64,000 bases of DNA, taken from the NCBI GenBank assembly GCA_036504895.1, contig DASXUJ010000011.1, forward strand, positions 25,558-89,557, written 5' to 3'. Shown here one piece after another: positions 35,397 to 44,437 of the stretch (positions are counted from its first letter, which is position 1; every line of letters starts with the position of its first letter). The stretch is from Syntrophorhabdaceae bacterium. Lineage in GTDB: Bacteria > Desulfobacterota > Syntrophorhabdia > Syntrophorhabdales > Syntrophorhabdaceae. The position numbers and the translations under genes were made by a program. The notes beneath the pieces were generated by a model. That model searched no databases and was not told where the DNA came from. It saw only the letters and a program-made list of their open reading frames with translations.

Positions 35397-38300
35397 TCAC
35401 TTATCCAATACTTTACGGATTATTTTGGCAAATTCTCGCTTGTTCGCCGTCTTGCCGATGAACGCTTTGAGGCCTGACTGCCTCACTTTTTCCGCACTTA
35501 TGGTCTCATTGAGGCCCGAGCACAGTATAATGGGAATCTCGGGCCTTATCGTGAGCATGGCTTCGGAGAGATCCATTCCGGTCATGCCGGGCATGGTATA
35601 GTCCGTAATAACGAGGTCGAAACGACCGGGCTCACGCTGGAATATTTCGAGCGCCTCGGCGCTGCTCGTGCATCCCACCACTTCGTATCCGAGCTTCGAG
35701 AGACGGCCTGAATTCATCTCCACGAGTATTTCCTCGTCGTCGACAAAAAGGATGCTTTCCTTTCCCCCTTGCAGTTGCGAGGCCCTGCACGGCTCACCTG
35801 GTGAGACGCCCGCCTCTTTAGGCAAATACACATGGAACACCGATCCCCTGCCCGGTTCACTGTACACCCCGACCTGGCCGCCATGGCTCTTTACGATACC
35901 GTGGACTACGGAAAGCCCGAGACCCGTCCCCTCACCCGGCGCTTTGGTCGTAAAGAAAGGATCGAAGATCTTGTCCCGGTTTTCCGGCGAGATCCCGCAC
36001 CCCGAGTCCCTTACGGAAAGCCTGATGTAGGGGCCCGGCTTCATTCCCGGATAAGGCGAGGGTTCATCCCCGGAAATATCGAGCTCCTCGATGCTCACTT
36101 CAAGCACCCCGCCTTTATCCCTCATCGCGTGTGCCCCATTGGTACAGAGGTTCATGAATACCTGGTGAATCTGCACCGGGTCGGCGAATATCCGGTCCCC
36201 GCCGCTCATGAATCTCTTTTTGATCTCTATGGTAGAGGGGAAAGCGGGCCGCAGAAGTTTCAACGCTTCTTCCACAATATCCGACAGCTCCACCGACTTT
36301 CTCTCCTGCTCGGTCTGGCGGCTGAAGGCGAGGATTTGCCGCACCAGATCGCGGCCCCTCATGGCGCTTCGCAACACGAGGCTTAATCTGCGATGCACAG
36401 GACTTGCGGAGGATGTGTCATCAATCGCCATCTCGGTAAAACCGATGATACCTGCGAGAATATTGTTGAAATCATGGGCGATGCCCCCAGCCAGTGTACC
36501 GATGGCCTCCATCTTCTGGGCCTGTCTCAGCCGGTCTTCCACGCCCTTGCGCTCCTCTATCTCAGCCCGCAAGGAATCATATGCACGCCTTAGCTCCGTG
36601 GTCCTCTCCTTCACCTGCTTTTCGAGATCGTCCCGTGCCCTTTTCATGGCTTCTTCCGCCTCTTTACGCCCGGTGATGTCAAGCACGGTGCCGAGGAAGC
36701 GAAGGGCATTCTCCTTGCCGTTTATGGACCCGAAATAGACCCTCCCCGCGGCCACGACCCAGCGCTCTTCCCCGTCCGGTCTTCTCAGGCGGTATTCAGT
36801 GCCAAAAGAACCATTCCCCGAGGGATTGAGGGCGCACCGCACTTCCTCGTCGACCCGGTCACGGTCGTCAGGGTGAAGAAGGTCGAGGAAGAGTTGATAA
36901 TCAACACGAGAAGCCCCGGGCACCCCGAAAATAGCGTTGCACCGCTCCGATGACTTCATATCTCCTGTCAGGGGATCGAAATCCCAGGTTCCCAGCTCGG
37001 CTGATTCAACGGCAACGCGAAGCCGATCCTCGCTTTCCCTCAGCTCCTGCTGTGCTTTCCGTTTCGAGGTAACGTCATGAAAGACGATCACCGCTCCAAT
37101 GATAGCGCCGCTCTCATCCTTTATCGGCGCCGCGCTATCCTCGATAGGGATCACTCGCCCCTCCCGGCTCACAAGTGCCGTGTGATTGGCGAGGCTGATA
37201 ATCTTTCCCTCCCGGAAGACTTCCTCCACAATATCCTCCGATGGATCGCCTGTTTTTTCGTGTATGATCCGGAATACCCCTTGTACCCCATGTCCGAATG
37301 CCTCACTAAGGCTCCAACCGGTCAGCTCTTCGGCAGCCGGGTTGATAAAAGTCACCTTGCCGGCCCTGTCCGCAGCGATGACCGCATCCCCTATACTCGT
37401 GAGGGTAACCCGCAGCCATTCCCGCTGGCGTGCCAGCTCCACCTCTGCTTCCCTGCGCTCCGTTACATCCCGGAACACCACTTGGACGCCCGGGCCTTCG
37501 ACATCGAGGAAGGGACTTGCAGCGACTTCGACGCTCCTTATCGACCCGTCGAGGCGGACGATCTTTCCATCTGTAAGGGGAATCATTTCGCCCTTCTGAA
37601 GGAGCCGGCCGAGCTCTCTCATTACATGATGATAGTCGGAATGGAACAGCTCGTAAGGCGACCTGCCGAGAATCTCCGCCGCCTGTGCGGCACCGAATGC
37701 CCTTACCGCTGCCTGGTTCACGAAAATTACCCGTTCATTGCGATTCACGAATACCGCATCGGGCGAGAGTTCCACCAGTCCCCGATAGCGCTCCTCGCTC
37801 TTTTTTAAGGCTTCTTCACTCTGCTTCAGATTCCTGAAGAGCAGGTCGTAGGGGCGAGAAAGGCCTGTCTCGATAATGGCCTTATAAATAAGACAAAAAG
37901 CGAATATTTTGAGGAAATGGCCCACGAGGTTGGAGAGGCCGTACACGCTCACGTAAAAGGTGAAGGCGAGCTCCGAAAGTATCGTGAGGCCCACGGACCA
38001 GACAACCCACCGGAACACCAGGGGGTGAAAACTCCGACGGTTCCTGTAGAGCATTATAATCGAGCCGACAAGAATTGCGGATATGACGTACTCACTCGCC
38101 TTCTTGAAAGGCGTGAGCCCCGAACCCGCAATGAAGCAATCCGGGAAGAGAGGGCGCCAGATAATGAATGCCAGAACAAGCGCAACAGCTGTCGCATAGG
38201 AGGCTACCACGGCGGGGGGCTTCAGTCTTCTCCTTATAAACAAAGGAGCGAGAAGGAGGGAGAGGGCCTGCATATAGCGGGCGGCGATCCAAAGCTGGGT

Positions 38301-38603
38301 GGCAGCATTCCCCTCATCCACGAAAAATATACCCATTCCCCGGTAGCAGAGGGAGTGGAAGAGGTCCAGAACTGCCACGAAAAGATAGGCGATGCCGAGG
38401 AAAAGAAGATAATTATTATCCATGAACCGCCTGGAGTTCCAGGCGAGCATAAAAATGCTGACGGCGATGAGGATGGAGAAACCTTCGGCCAGGCTATGAA
38501 AAAGGAGGTAGCTGCGCAGGCTCGAGAGCCACAACACCGCCACCAAAGCCACGGCTATTAAAAGGGAGGCAACTTTTTGAATTGGAGATATCGATTTTTC
38601 CAT
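35397..38603 (-). CDS. Hybrid histidine kinase: MASE3 membrane sensor, PAS domains, HisKA/HATPase, receiver
   Basis: The first 260 residues hold about seven helices of the MASE3 type (L-F-H-S-L-A-E-G-F near residue 35 and A-V-L-D-L-F-H-S-L). Three PAS/PAC segments follow, then a HisKA domain with His710 in G-G-I-A-H-D-F-N-N-I, an HATPase with S-G-C-G-I and G-T-G-L-G-L-S, and a C-terminal receiver with Asp1001 in V-I-T-D-Y-T-M-P-G. The signal is probably a small ligand or redox state sensed in the membrane. No partner regulator lies adjacent, although CheA/CheY end 120 bases away on the opposite strand. Confidence 0.9.
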   Translation of the reverse strand: MEKSISPIQKVASLLIAVALVAVLWLSSLRSYLLFHSLAEGFSILIAVSIFMLAWNSRRFMDNNYLLFLGIAYLFVAVLDLFHSLCYRGMGIFFVDEGNAATQLWIAARYMQALSLLLAPLFIRRRLKPPAVVASYATAVALVLAFIIWRPLFPDCFIAGSGLTPFKKASEYVISAILVGSIIMLYRNRRSFHPLVFRWVVWSVGLTILSELAFTFYVSVYGLSNLVGHFLKIFAFCLIYKAIIETGLSRPYDLLFRNLKQSEEALKKSEERYRGLVELSPDAVFVNRNERVIFVNQAAVRAFGAAQAAEILGRSPYELFHSDYHHVMRELGRLLQKGEMIPLTDGKIVRLDGSIRSVEVAASPFLDVEGPGVQVVFRDVTERREAEVELARQREWLRVTLTSIGDAVIAADRAGKVTFINPAAEELTGWSLSEAFGHGVQGVFRIIHEKTGDPSEDIVEEVFREGKIISLANHTALVSREGRVIPIEDSAAPIKDESGAIIGAVIVFHDVTSKRKAQQELRESEDRLRVAVESAELGTWDFDPLTGDMKSSERCNAIFGVPGASRVDYQLFLDLLHPDDRDRVDEEVRCALNPSGNGSFGTEYRLRRPDGEERWVVAAGRVYFGSINGKENALRFLGTVLDITGRKEAEEAMKRARDDLEKQVKERTTELRRAYDSLRAEIEERKGVEDRLRQAQKMEAIGTLAGGIAHDFNNILAGIIGFTEMAIDDTSSASPVHRRLSLVLRSAMRGRDLVRQILAFSRQTEQERKSVELSDIVEEALKLLRPAFPSTIEIKKRFMSGGDRIFADPVQIHQVFMNLCTNGAHAMRDKGGVLEVSIEELDISGDEPSPYPGMKPGPYIRLSVRDSGCGISPENRDKIFDPFFTTKAPGEGTGLGLSVVHGIVKSHGGQVGVYSEPGRGSVFHVYLPKEAGVSPGEPCRASQLQGGKESILFVDDEEILVEMNSGRLSKLGYEVVGCTSSAEALEIFQREPGRFDLVITDYTMPGMTGMDLSEAMLTIRPEIPIILCSGLNETISAEKVRQSGLKAFIGKTANKREFAKIIRKVLDK

Positions 38604-38746
38604 TATGAGCAGGACCTGATCCTGGTCATGGCAGGGCCTATTTTTCGTTTTAATCTTATTGCATCAAGACCCGCTCGACCGGTGCCACTTTTGCCTTTAC
38701 TATATCAAAAATGAGCGCCATGCGCAAGAAACCCGGGGGGCAGGAG

Positions 38747-39154
38747 CTACCTCTTTCCTTTCCGCTCCACGGGATAGCCAGCCCTGATCCATGCGTCCCA
38801 TCCCCCGGTGAGGGCAAACACCTTCACGTACCCTTTTTCCATGAAATCCTGCGCCATACTGGCGCTGGTCGCTTCATTCGGTCAAGTGCAGTAAAAGACG
38901 TAAGTCTTCTCTTTCGGGTATTTGCCGATCCAGGATTCCACATCCATCGGGTCCTCCCTGACGGCGCCTTTAATCTTATCCCTGCTTAAATTCCATGCAT
39001 GAGGAGACCGCACATCGATAATCACCAGGTCGGCATTTCCAAGCCGTTCCTTCAACTCCGGGGGAGTCATTTTCAATATGCCTTCCGCCGAAAGGGCTGT
39101 GCCCATTAATAGGATCGTCACCGCAACGCAGACTGAAACCTTAATTCTCCCCAT
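38747..39154 (-). CDS. Rhodanese-like protein with in-frame TGA, candidate selenoprotein
   Basis: A 135-codon frame interrupted by TGA at codon 91 (38882-38884). Before it lies a signal peptide (about 4-23), then a rhodanese fold with L-V-I-I-D-V-R-S and the active-site strand Y-V-F-Y-C-T. After the TGA the rhodanese continues without a break: P-N-E-A-T-S-A, then L-T-G-G-W-D-A-W and A-G-Y-P-V-E, ending in TAG. Homologues of this type carry cysteine at that position, giving Y-C-x-C-P-N-E-A-T-S-A, so TGA most likely encodes selenocysteine. The ATG follows GAGGAGG at five bases. The protein is probably a periplasmic sulfurtransferase or thiol-redox protein. A TGC-to-TGA nonsense mutation is the alternative. 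Confidence 0.75.
38848..38868 (-). promoter_or_regulatory. SECIS-like hairpin after the in-frame TGA
   Basis: On the - strand, GCGCCAGTATGGCGC (38865-38851) folds into a five- or six-pair GC-rich stem with a small AGUAU/GUA loop, and CC/GG pairs extend the stem below an A-A mismatch. The apical loop begins 21 bases after the TGA and has G at its second position. Both fit the known layout of bacterial SECIS elements that recruit SelB. Confidence 0.6.
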
Positions 39155-39237
39155 CCATGCCTCCTCGCGAAAAGAAGATAAGATCCCTATCCTGGAGAAT
39201 TTAGTCATCCGGGAAAGGTGTTGTAAATGGGCTTGAA

Positions 39238-40020
39238 TTAAGGCTGCCACAGGAGGGTTTTTAAAATTCTATAGGATTTCAGCTCCACCTCGAGATGGAA
39301 AGATATGAATCCCTCCATGATCTCCCTCGCCTCCCCTTCGAATCTCTTCATGTCCGATACGTAAGACATCGGGGAATCACAGACTGTCTGAGGGGCCGCA
39401 AAATCGTGACCTACTATGGAGACCAGTCTCGATATGGTTCCCTCGCCATAGACCCTGTGGGGCACGGACCTCATGCAGGCGGGACAGAGGACGCCCCCTC
39501 TCTGCCTGGAAAAATAACGCTTCACTTCATCGGCCACACTTTTTCCGCAATAGACGCAGTGGCGGAAGTTGGGCATATATCCCAGAACATCGAGCATCTT
39601 CAATTGGTAATAGAGAATATCCCCATAGGAGAGTTCCCGCACCCTGGCCGTCTCCAGTATCTCCTTGAGGGTGTAAAAAAGGGCCTTATTCTTTTCCCTC
39701 TCCCTGCTGAGCCTGTCCGAAAATTCGGTAAAGAAGCTTGCCGTGCAGGCCCTCTTCAGGCTTACCTCGATTCCCTGGTTCGTGGCCACTATGTCCGCAT
39801 TGTCTATTCTTACCAGACCGGAGCCCGATTTTTCGAAATACTCGACCTTTATATGGTTGAAAGGTTCAAGGGTATTACTGAACCGCTTCCGGCTCTTGCT
39901 CGCCCCTTTCGCAATAGCCCCTATTTTGCCCGACTCCAGGGTCAGGAGCCTTACGATCCGGTCCGATTCCCCGTAGGCCCTCTTGGACAGTACGATCGCC
40001 TCATCCTTATGAAGCCCCAT
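39238..40020 (-). CDS. recO: DNA repair protein RecO
   Basis: RecO helps load RecA onto single-stranded DNA in the RecFOR pathway. The N-terminal OB-fold is visible from E-A-I-V-L-S-K-R-A-Y-G-E-S-D, and a C-terminal zinc region has C-V-Y-C-G and C-P-A-C (about residues 155-185). The length of 260 residues is typical. The ATG has GAGGGAGA seven bases upstream. It follows lolA by 14 bases. Confidence 0.9.
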   Translation of the reverse strand: MGLHKDEAIVLSKRAYGESDRIVRLLTLESGKIGAIAKGASKSRKRFSNTLEPFNHIKVEYFEKSGSGLVRIDNADIVATNQGIEVSLKRACTASFFTEFSDRLSREREKNKALFYTLKEILETARVRELSYGDILYYQLKMLDVLGYMPNFRHCVYCGKSVADEVKRYFSRQRGGVLCPACMRSVPHRVYGEGTISRLVSIVGHDFAAPQTVCDSPMSYVSDMKRFEGEAREIMEGFISFHLEVELKSYRILKTLLWQP

Positions 40021-40034
40021 AGATTCTCCCTCGA

Positions 40035-40751
40035 TTACCTCTCAATAATCTCGATCCCTTTTTCGGGCTTGAAGGCGAACCTGTTGTCGTCGATGGACTG
40101 ATTTATCCTTATGGCGGAAAATTCTATCGAGTTGGTATTGCCCGTGAACTCGAGGATCTCTATCTTCTTTACCCTGTACTGTTTGTCTATCCATATTTTC
40201 GCCGAAGTGACGGATCCCTCTTTCTTCGGGACCAACTCGAGGACATCGAGGTCTCCCGACTTTGTCTGTTGTTTCAGGGTAAAAAGGTCGTCGATCTTGG
40301 CGATATCCTCTATTAGATCCAGGAAGGTGCCGCCCGTCTTCTCCTTCCGTATCTTCTCCTTTATGACAAAGGGTTTATCCTCGTCCGCCTGCCATATGCT
40401 CTTCCCGTCATAGAGAAAAGTTTTGCTCTTGGGCGTCCTGTACTTCCACAGAAAACCCCTGTTCCTCTTATAGAAGAATTCCCCGTCCGAATCGCGCTCC
40501 TTCTTGAGGGTCGCGATCACGACCTTCTGGTGAAACCGTGCCTCGAGGGTCTGGATCGCGGAATAGGTCTTCTTGATCCCTTCGAAAGCCGATGGGCCGG
40601 CATTATTCGCCCTCCCCTCTTCTGCCTGGACCCTGACTGCTCCTGTTGTCTGAGCATACGCGGAACCGGCACAGACCATGCATACCCCAAAGGCAAGAAG
40701 TGCGAGCAACACCGCGGATGAGCCATTTTTCATGAGATTATTGCCTTTCAT
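40035..40751 (-). CDS. lolA: Outer-membrane lipoprotein carrier protein LolA
   Basis: LolA shuttles lipoproteins through the periplasm. A signal peptide (about 8-33, cleavage near A-Y-A-Q) precedes a LolA-fold domain with the strand signature A-R-F-H-Q-K near residue 75, F-L-W-K-Y and the late R-V-K-K-I-E-I. The length of 238 residues includes a longer linker than in E. coli. An alternative ATG lies at 40733. It sits between ftsK and recO on the same strand. Confidence 0.8.
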   Translation of the reverse strand: MKGNNLMKNGSSAVLLALLAFGVCMVCAGSAYAQTTGAVRVQAEEGRANNAGPSAFEGIKKTYSAIQTLEARFHQKVVIATLKKERDSDGEFFYKRNRGFLWKYRTPKSKTFLYDGKSIWQADEDKPFVIKEKIRKEKTGGTFLDLIEDIAKIDDLFTLKQQTKSGDLDVLELVPKKEGSVTSAKIWIDKQYRVKKIEILEFTGNTNSIEFSAIRINQSIDDNRFAFKPEKGIEIIER

Positions 40752-40789
40752 TGCTTTATCGTCCTTTCACCAGAGTCACGGACCAGGGC

Positions 40790-42826
40790 TCACTTCCTCC
40801 TCAGAACCTCTCTCGGCTTCACTCCGTCGGAAGGTCCCACCACCTCGTCGCGCTCCATCCTCTCTATTATTCTCGCTGCCCTGTTATACCCGATCCGGAA
40901 CCTTCTCTGGACCATGCTGATCGAGGCCTCCCCTTTATCGACGACGAACTCGACCGCTTCCTGGTACTTCTCGTCATCCATCTCTTCCCGGGCCTCTTCC
41001 TCTTCCTTCTCTTCCAGTATTTCGCTCTGATACGAGGGCGCCCCCTGCTGTTTCAGGAAATCGACGATCCTCTTTATCTCGCCCTCCGATACGTAGGGTC
41101 CGTGAAGTCTCTGGAGCCTGCCCACGCCGGGACTCAGAAAGAGCATGTCGCCGTATCCGAGGAGGGCCTCCGCCCCGTTCGTATCGAGGATGGTGCGGGA
41201 ATCGACTTTTGAGAAGACTTTACATGCGACCCTGGCAGGAAAGTTCGCCTTGATGATGCCGGTCAGTACGTCCACCGACGGGCGCTGGGTGGCGAGAATG
41301 AGGTGGATTCCCGAGGCCCTGGCCATCTGGGCGAGGCGGGCGATATATTCCTCCACCTCTTTAGGGGAGACCATCATGAGGTCCGCAAGCTCGTCTATGA
41401 CCACCACTATATAGGGGATGGTCTCCTGCTCCTGCTTCGCCATCTTCTGATTATATTTCTCGATGCTTCGTACACCTTTTTCCGCCATCATGGAATAGCG
41501 CCGCTCCATCTCCTCCGTCATCCACCTCAGCGCCGTTTTCGCGTTCTTCGCATTGGTCACCACAGGCAACAGGAGATGGGGGATGCCTTCATAAAAGGAG
41601 AGCTCGAGCATCTTGAGGTCGATCATCAGGAATTTCACGTTCAGGGGGGTCGCCTTCAGGAGCATGCTGCAGATCATGCTGTTCAGGGAGACGCTTTTGC
41701 CCGAGCCCGTGGCGCCCGCCACGAGAAGGTGGGGCATTTTGGTAAGGTCCGCCACATAGGGCTCCCCGGAGATGCTTTTCCCTATGGCGAGAGTGAGATA
41801 GGATTGGGACGAGGCAAACACCTCAGATTCCATGATCTCCCTGAAGTAGACGGTCTGACGCGCCTTGTTCGGAATCTCGATGCCCACCACCGATTTTCCC
41901 GGGATAGGGGCGATGATCCGTATGGAGACGGCGGACAGCGCCATGGCGAGGTCGTCCGCCAGGTTCGATATCCTGCTTACCTTGATGCCCGGGGCAGGCT
42001 CGAATTCGTACATGGTGATGACCGGTCCGGGCCGTACTTCCGAGACCTTACCGTCTATTCCGTAATCTTTGAGCTTCTTTTCGAGTATCTGGGCATTGTA
42101 CTGGATACTCTCCTTATCGATCTTCACCTCTTTTCTCTCCACGGGGTCGAGGAGGGTGAGGGAGGGGAGCTTGTAGGGACCCATCTCCTGAAAGAATTCG
42201 AAGGACTCCTGGACGGGCTTCTTCTCTTTCTTAGGCGGCGGCTCGGCCTTTTTCTCCTCCGTCTCGGTGACCTTTATCTCCTTCCTGCGCTCGAGGGGCT
42301 TCATCCTCGCCAGGTTCTTCTCGATGATCGAGAGGATAGGCGCGCGGATGATGAGGAAGAGGGAGATAAGCAGGAGGACCACCGATATAAGGACGCTGCC
42401 GAAGAAACTGAAGAGGGCGAAGAACGTCCTCTCGAGCAGCGACCCCAAAAAGCCCGAAAAAGGCATGGCCACGCCCGACAGGGTGATCTTTCCCACCATT
42501 ACCTGAAGGAGCGAGGAAAGGGAGAGGAAGAAGAGGACCAATCCGGAGATAAGGAGGAGCGGATGGGGGGGCTCTTTCTTCCTGATGTAGAAGACGGAAA
42601 AGAGCAGCACGAAGGCGATGATGAGGTAGCTCATCATGCCGAAGATCTGCACGAAGATGTCGGATATATAAGAGCCCACCTTGCCGCAGAGGTTCTTTGC
42701 CGCCCCCTCGGTGATCGTGTTGAAAGAAGGGTCGAAGGGATGGTAGGTGAGGAGACTCACGAAAAGAAAAAGGAAGAGTCCCGCGAGGCCGACGCCCAAC
42801 ATCTCCTTTTTCAGGTCTCCCGACAT
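40790..42826 (-). CDS. ftsK: DNA translocase FtsK
   Basis: FtsK pumps chromosomal DNA at the septum and activates dimer resolution. Four N-terminal helices (within about 1-155) anchor it. A Lys/Glu/Pro-rich linker leads to the motor with Walker A G-A-T-G-S-G-K-S near residue 370, Walker B V-I-D-E-L-A-D and the Q-R-P-S-V-D motif. A gamma winged-helix domain at the C-terminus (R-R-F-R-I-G-Y-N-R-A-A) reads KOPS sites. The 678-residue length is the compact SpoIIIE/FtsK form. The ATG at 42826 overlaps the end of plsC; an upstream extension of the frame is not coding. Confidence 0.9.
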   Translation of the reverse strand: MSGDLKKEMLGVGLAGLFLFLFVSLLTYHPFDPSFNTITEGAAKNLCGKVGSYISDIFVQIFGMMSYLIIAFVLLFSVFYIRKKEPPHPLLLISGLVLFFLSLSSLLQVMVGKITLSGVAMPFSGFLGSLLERTFFALFSFFGSVLISVVLLLISLFLIIRAPILSIIEKNLARMKPLERRKEIKVTETEEKKAEPPPKKEKKPVQESFEFFQEMGPYKLPSLTLLDPVERKEVKIDKESIQYNAQILEKKLKDYGIDGKVSEVRPGPVITMYEFEPAPGIKVSRISNLADDLAMALSAVSIRIIAPIPGKSVVGIEIPNKARQTVYFREIMESEVFASSQSYLTLAIGKSISGEPYVADLTKMPHLLVAGATGSGKSVSLNSMICSMLLKATPLNVKFLMIDLKMLELSFYEGIPHLLLPVVTNAKNAKTALRWMTEEMERRYSMMAEKGVRSIEKYNQKMAKQEQETIPYIVVVIDELADLMMVSPKEVEEYIARLAQMARASGIHLILATQRPSVDVLTGIIKANFPARVACKVFSKVDSRTILDTNGAEALLGYGDMLFLSPGVGRLQRLHGPYVSEGEIKRIVDFLKQQGAPSYQSEILEEKEEEEAREEMDDEKYQEAVEFVVDKGEASISMVQRRFRIGYNRAARIIERMERDEVVGPSDGVKPREVLRRK

Positions 42827-43518
42827 GTCATCAACCCCTCGATGCGGTCTCTCACTTCGCTCATGAGCCTGGCTTTCTCTGCGCTGCCTTTGCTTCCCAC
42901 CTCTACGGGCTCCCCGATATTGATATATACTATCCCTTTTTCTTTGGGAATAAAACTGCCTTTCGGCTGAAGGCGGCTCGTGCCCTCGATGCCGACGGGC
43001 ACTATCGGCACCCGCGCCCTCTGGGCCAGGTTGAACACCCCCTGTTTGAATGGGAGCAGCTGCCCATCCTCGCTTCTCGTGCCCTCGGGGAAGATGATGA
43101 TCACCATGCCTTGTCTGATCTTCCGGCCCGCGTCGTCGATGGCCTTGAGCGCCTCCCTCGGGTTCTCCCTGTCGATGGATATATAACCCGCCCTTGTCAT
43201 AGCCCAGCCGATAAAGGGGATGCGGAAAAGCTCCCTCTTTGCCAGCCATTTGAAGGCCAGGGGAAGGCCCGCAATCAGGGTGTAGATATCCAGGGCGCTC
43301 TGGTGGTTGCACATAAAAATGAAGGGGGGAGTCGGGATATTTTCGAGACCCCTGACAGTAATCCGGACGCCCCAGACTGAAAGGAGGGATTTCGCCCAGA
43401 AACGGGAAATGGCGTGCACTCCCTTTTTATCCTTATCGAAAAAGGATACTATGAGGCTCAGGCTTGAGAGGATGATGGTGGAGCCGACGATGTAGAAGAA
43501 AGAGAAGGCCCTCCTCAT
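42811..43518 (-). CDS. plsC: 1-acyl-sn-glycerol-3-phosphate acyltransferase PlsC
   Basis: It adds the second acyl chain in phosphatidic acid synthesis at the inner membrane. The catalytic N-H-Q-S-A-L-D motif (HX4D) near residue 73 and the substrate motif F-P-E-G-T-R-S near 145 are present, with an N-terminal membrane helix. The length of 235 residues is normal. It overlaps ftsK by 16 bases and cooC by four. Confidence 0.9.
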   Translation of the reverse strand: MRRAFSFFYIVGSTIILSSLSLIVSFFDKDKKGVHAISRFWAKSLLSVWGVRITVRGLENIPTPPFIFMCNHQSALDIYTLIAGLPLAFKWLAKRELFRIPFIGWAMTRAGYISIDRENPREALKAIDDAGRKIRQGMVIIIFPEGTRSEDGQLLPFKQGVFNLAQRARVPIVPVGIEGTSRLQPKGSFIPKEKGIVYINIGEPVEVGSKGSAEKARLMSEVRDRIEGLMTCRET

Positions 43519-44291
43519 TTCATATCGTCTCGAAGGGCGCGGATGATCTCTTCAACCTCTTCCTTTATTTTTTCGTCCATGTCGTAAGGCGACACATTAC
43601 GCCTGTCCGCTTCCATTATTTTTTTATTGTACCCGATGAAACCGAGAAGGGGAAGATCCACGAGATGGGTCTTTATCAGGGCAAGCTCCTCGAGGTCTGC
43701 AACCTTGTTCGCCACCCCATAGACGCGGGGAATGGAGAGGTCGGCGGCGAGCTTACTCACCTGCCGCGCGGTCTGGAAGCTCCTCTGTCCCGGCTCGACA
43801 ACCACGATGAGGGCGTCGATATATGCGGTGCTTCCCCTTCCGAGATGCTCGAGGCCTGCTTCCATATCGACGATCACATATTCGTCCCGCTCTATGAGCA
43901 CGTGGGAGAGGAGGCTCTTCAGAAGCACATTCTCCGCGCAGAAGCAGCCGCCCCCGCCCTGGGGGATGTTCCCCAGGATCACGAGCTTTATGCCGTCTTT
44001 TTCGATGGCAAATTTTTCGGGAATATCATCGACTTTCGGGTTGAGCCTGAAGAATGAGCCCATTTCGCCCTTCCTGGCCCCCGTACGCTCCTCGATGAAT
44101 TCGGTCATCTCGGCGAGAGGCTTCACGCCCTCGAGCTTCTTCCCGTCGACGCCGATGGCGCTCGCGAGGTTCGCATCCGGGTCGGCGTCAACGGCAAGCA
44201 CCTTATGACCCTTGTCGGCGAGGCATCTCGCCATGACCCCGGCCAGCGTTGTCTTGCCCACCCCTCCTTTTCCCGATATGGCTATTTTCAT
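43515..44291 (-). CDS. cooC: CooC-type carbon monoxide dehydrogenase maturation ATPase
   Basis: A MinD/ParA-like P-loop ATPase with the deviant Walker A S-G-K-G-G-V-G-K-T at residues 6-14, D-A-D-P-D-A-N-L, and a C-F-C motif near residue 122 that binds a metal between two subunits in CooC. CooC inserts nickel into carbon monoxide dehydrogenase. No CODH gene is visible in this window, so the client enzyme must be elsewhere, or it is a related maturase such as AcsF. It overlaps plsC by four bases. Confidence 0.75.
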   Translation of the reverse strand: MKIAISGKGGVGKTTLAGVMARCLADKGHKVLAVDADPDANLASAIGVDGKKLEGVKPLAEMTEFIEERTGARKGEMGSFFRLNPKVDDIPEKFAIEKDGIKLVILGNIPQGGGGCFCAENVLLKSLLSHVLIERDEYVIVDMEAGLEHLGRGSTAYIDALIVVVEPGQRSFQTARQVSKLAADLSIPRVYGVANKVADLEELALIKTHLVDLPLLGFIGYNKKIMEADRRNVSPYDMDEKIKEEVEEIIRALRDDMK

Positions 44292-44437
44292 ATAATTTTC
44301 CCGTAAAAACGTAGCATTTCCGGCCCTTCATGTCAATCCGTCGGAGGGGAAAAGAGGCATCCCCTCTTTCGGAACTGATGCAGACCGCGGGGTCGACCCG
44401 GCGGTCCTTCACACGACTCATTTTGGCATATGAAAGA

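Noticed and set aside
38882..39154. Rhodanese gene as a simple nonsense pseudogene
   Set aside because: The only defect is a TGA at the Cys position of the active loop. The rest of the fold is intact for 45 codons, and a SECIS-like hairpin follows. Not fully excluded without the sel genes.
41303..42970. Long + strand reading frame opposite ftsK (over 500 codons)
   Set aside because: Its product is a low-quality His/Glu/Arg-rich shadow of ftsK with no family motif, and it lies antisense to a certain gene.
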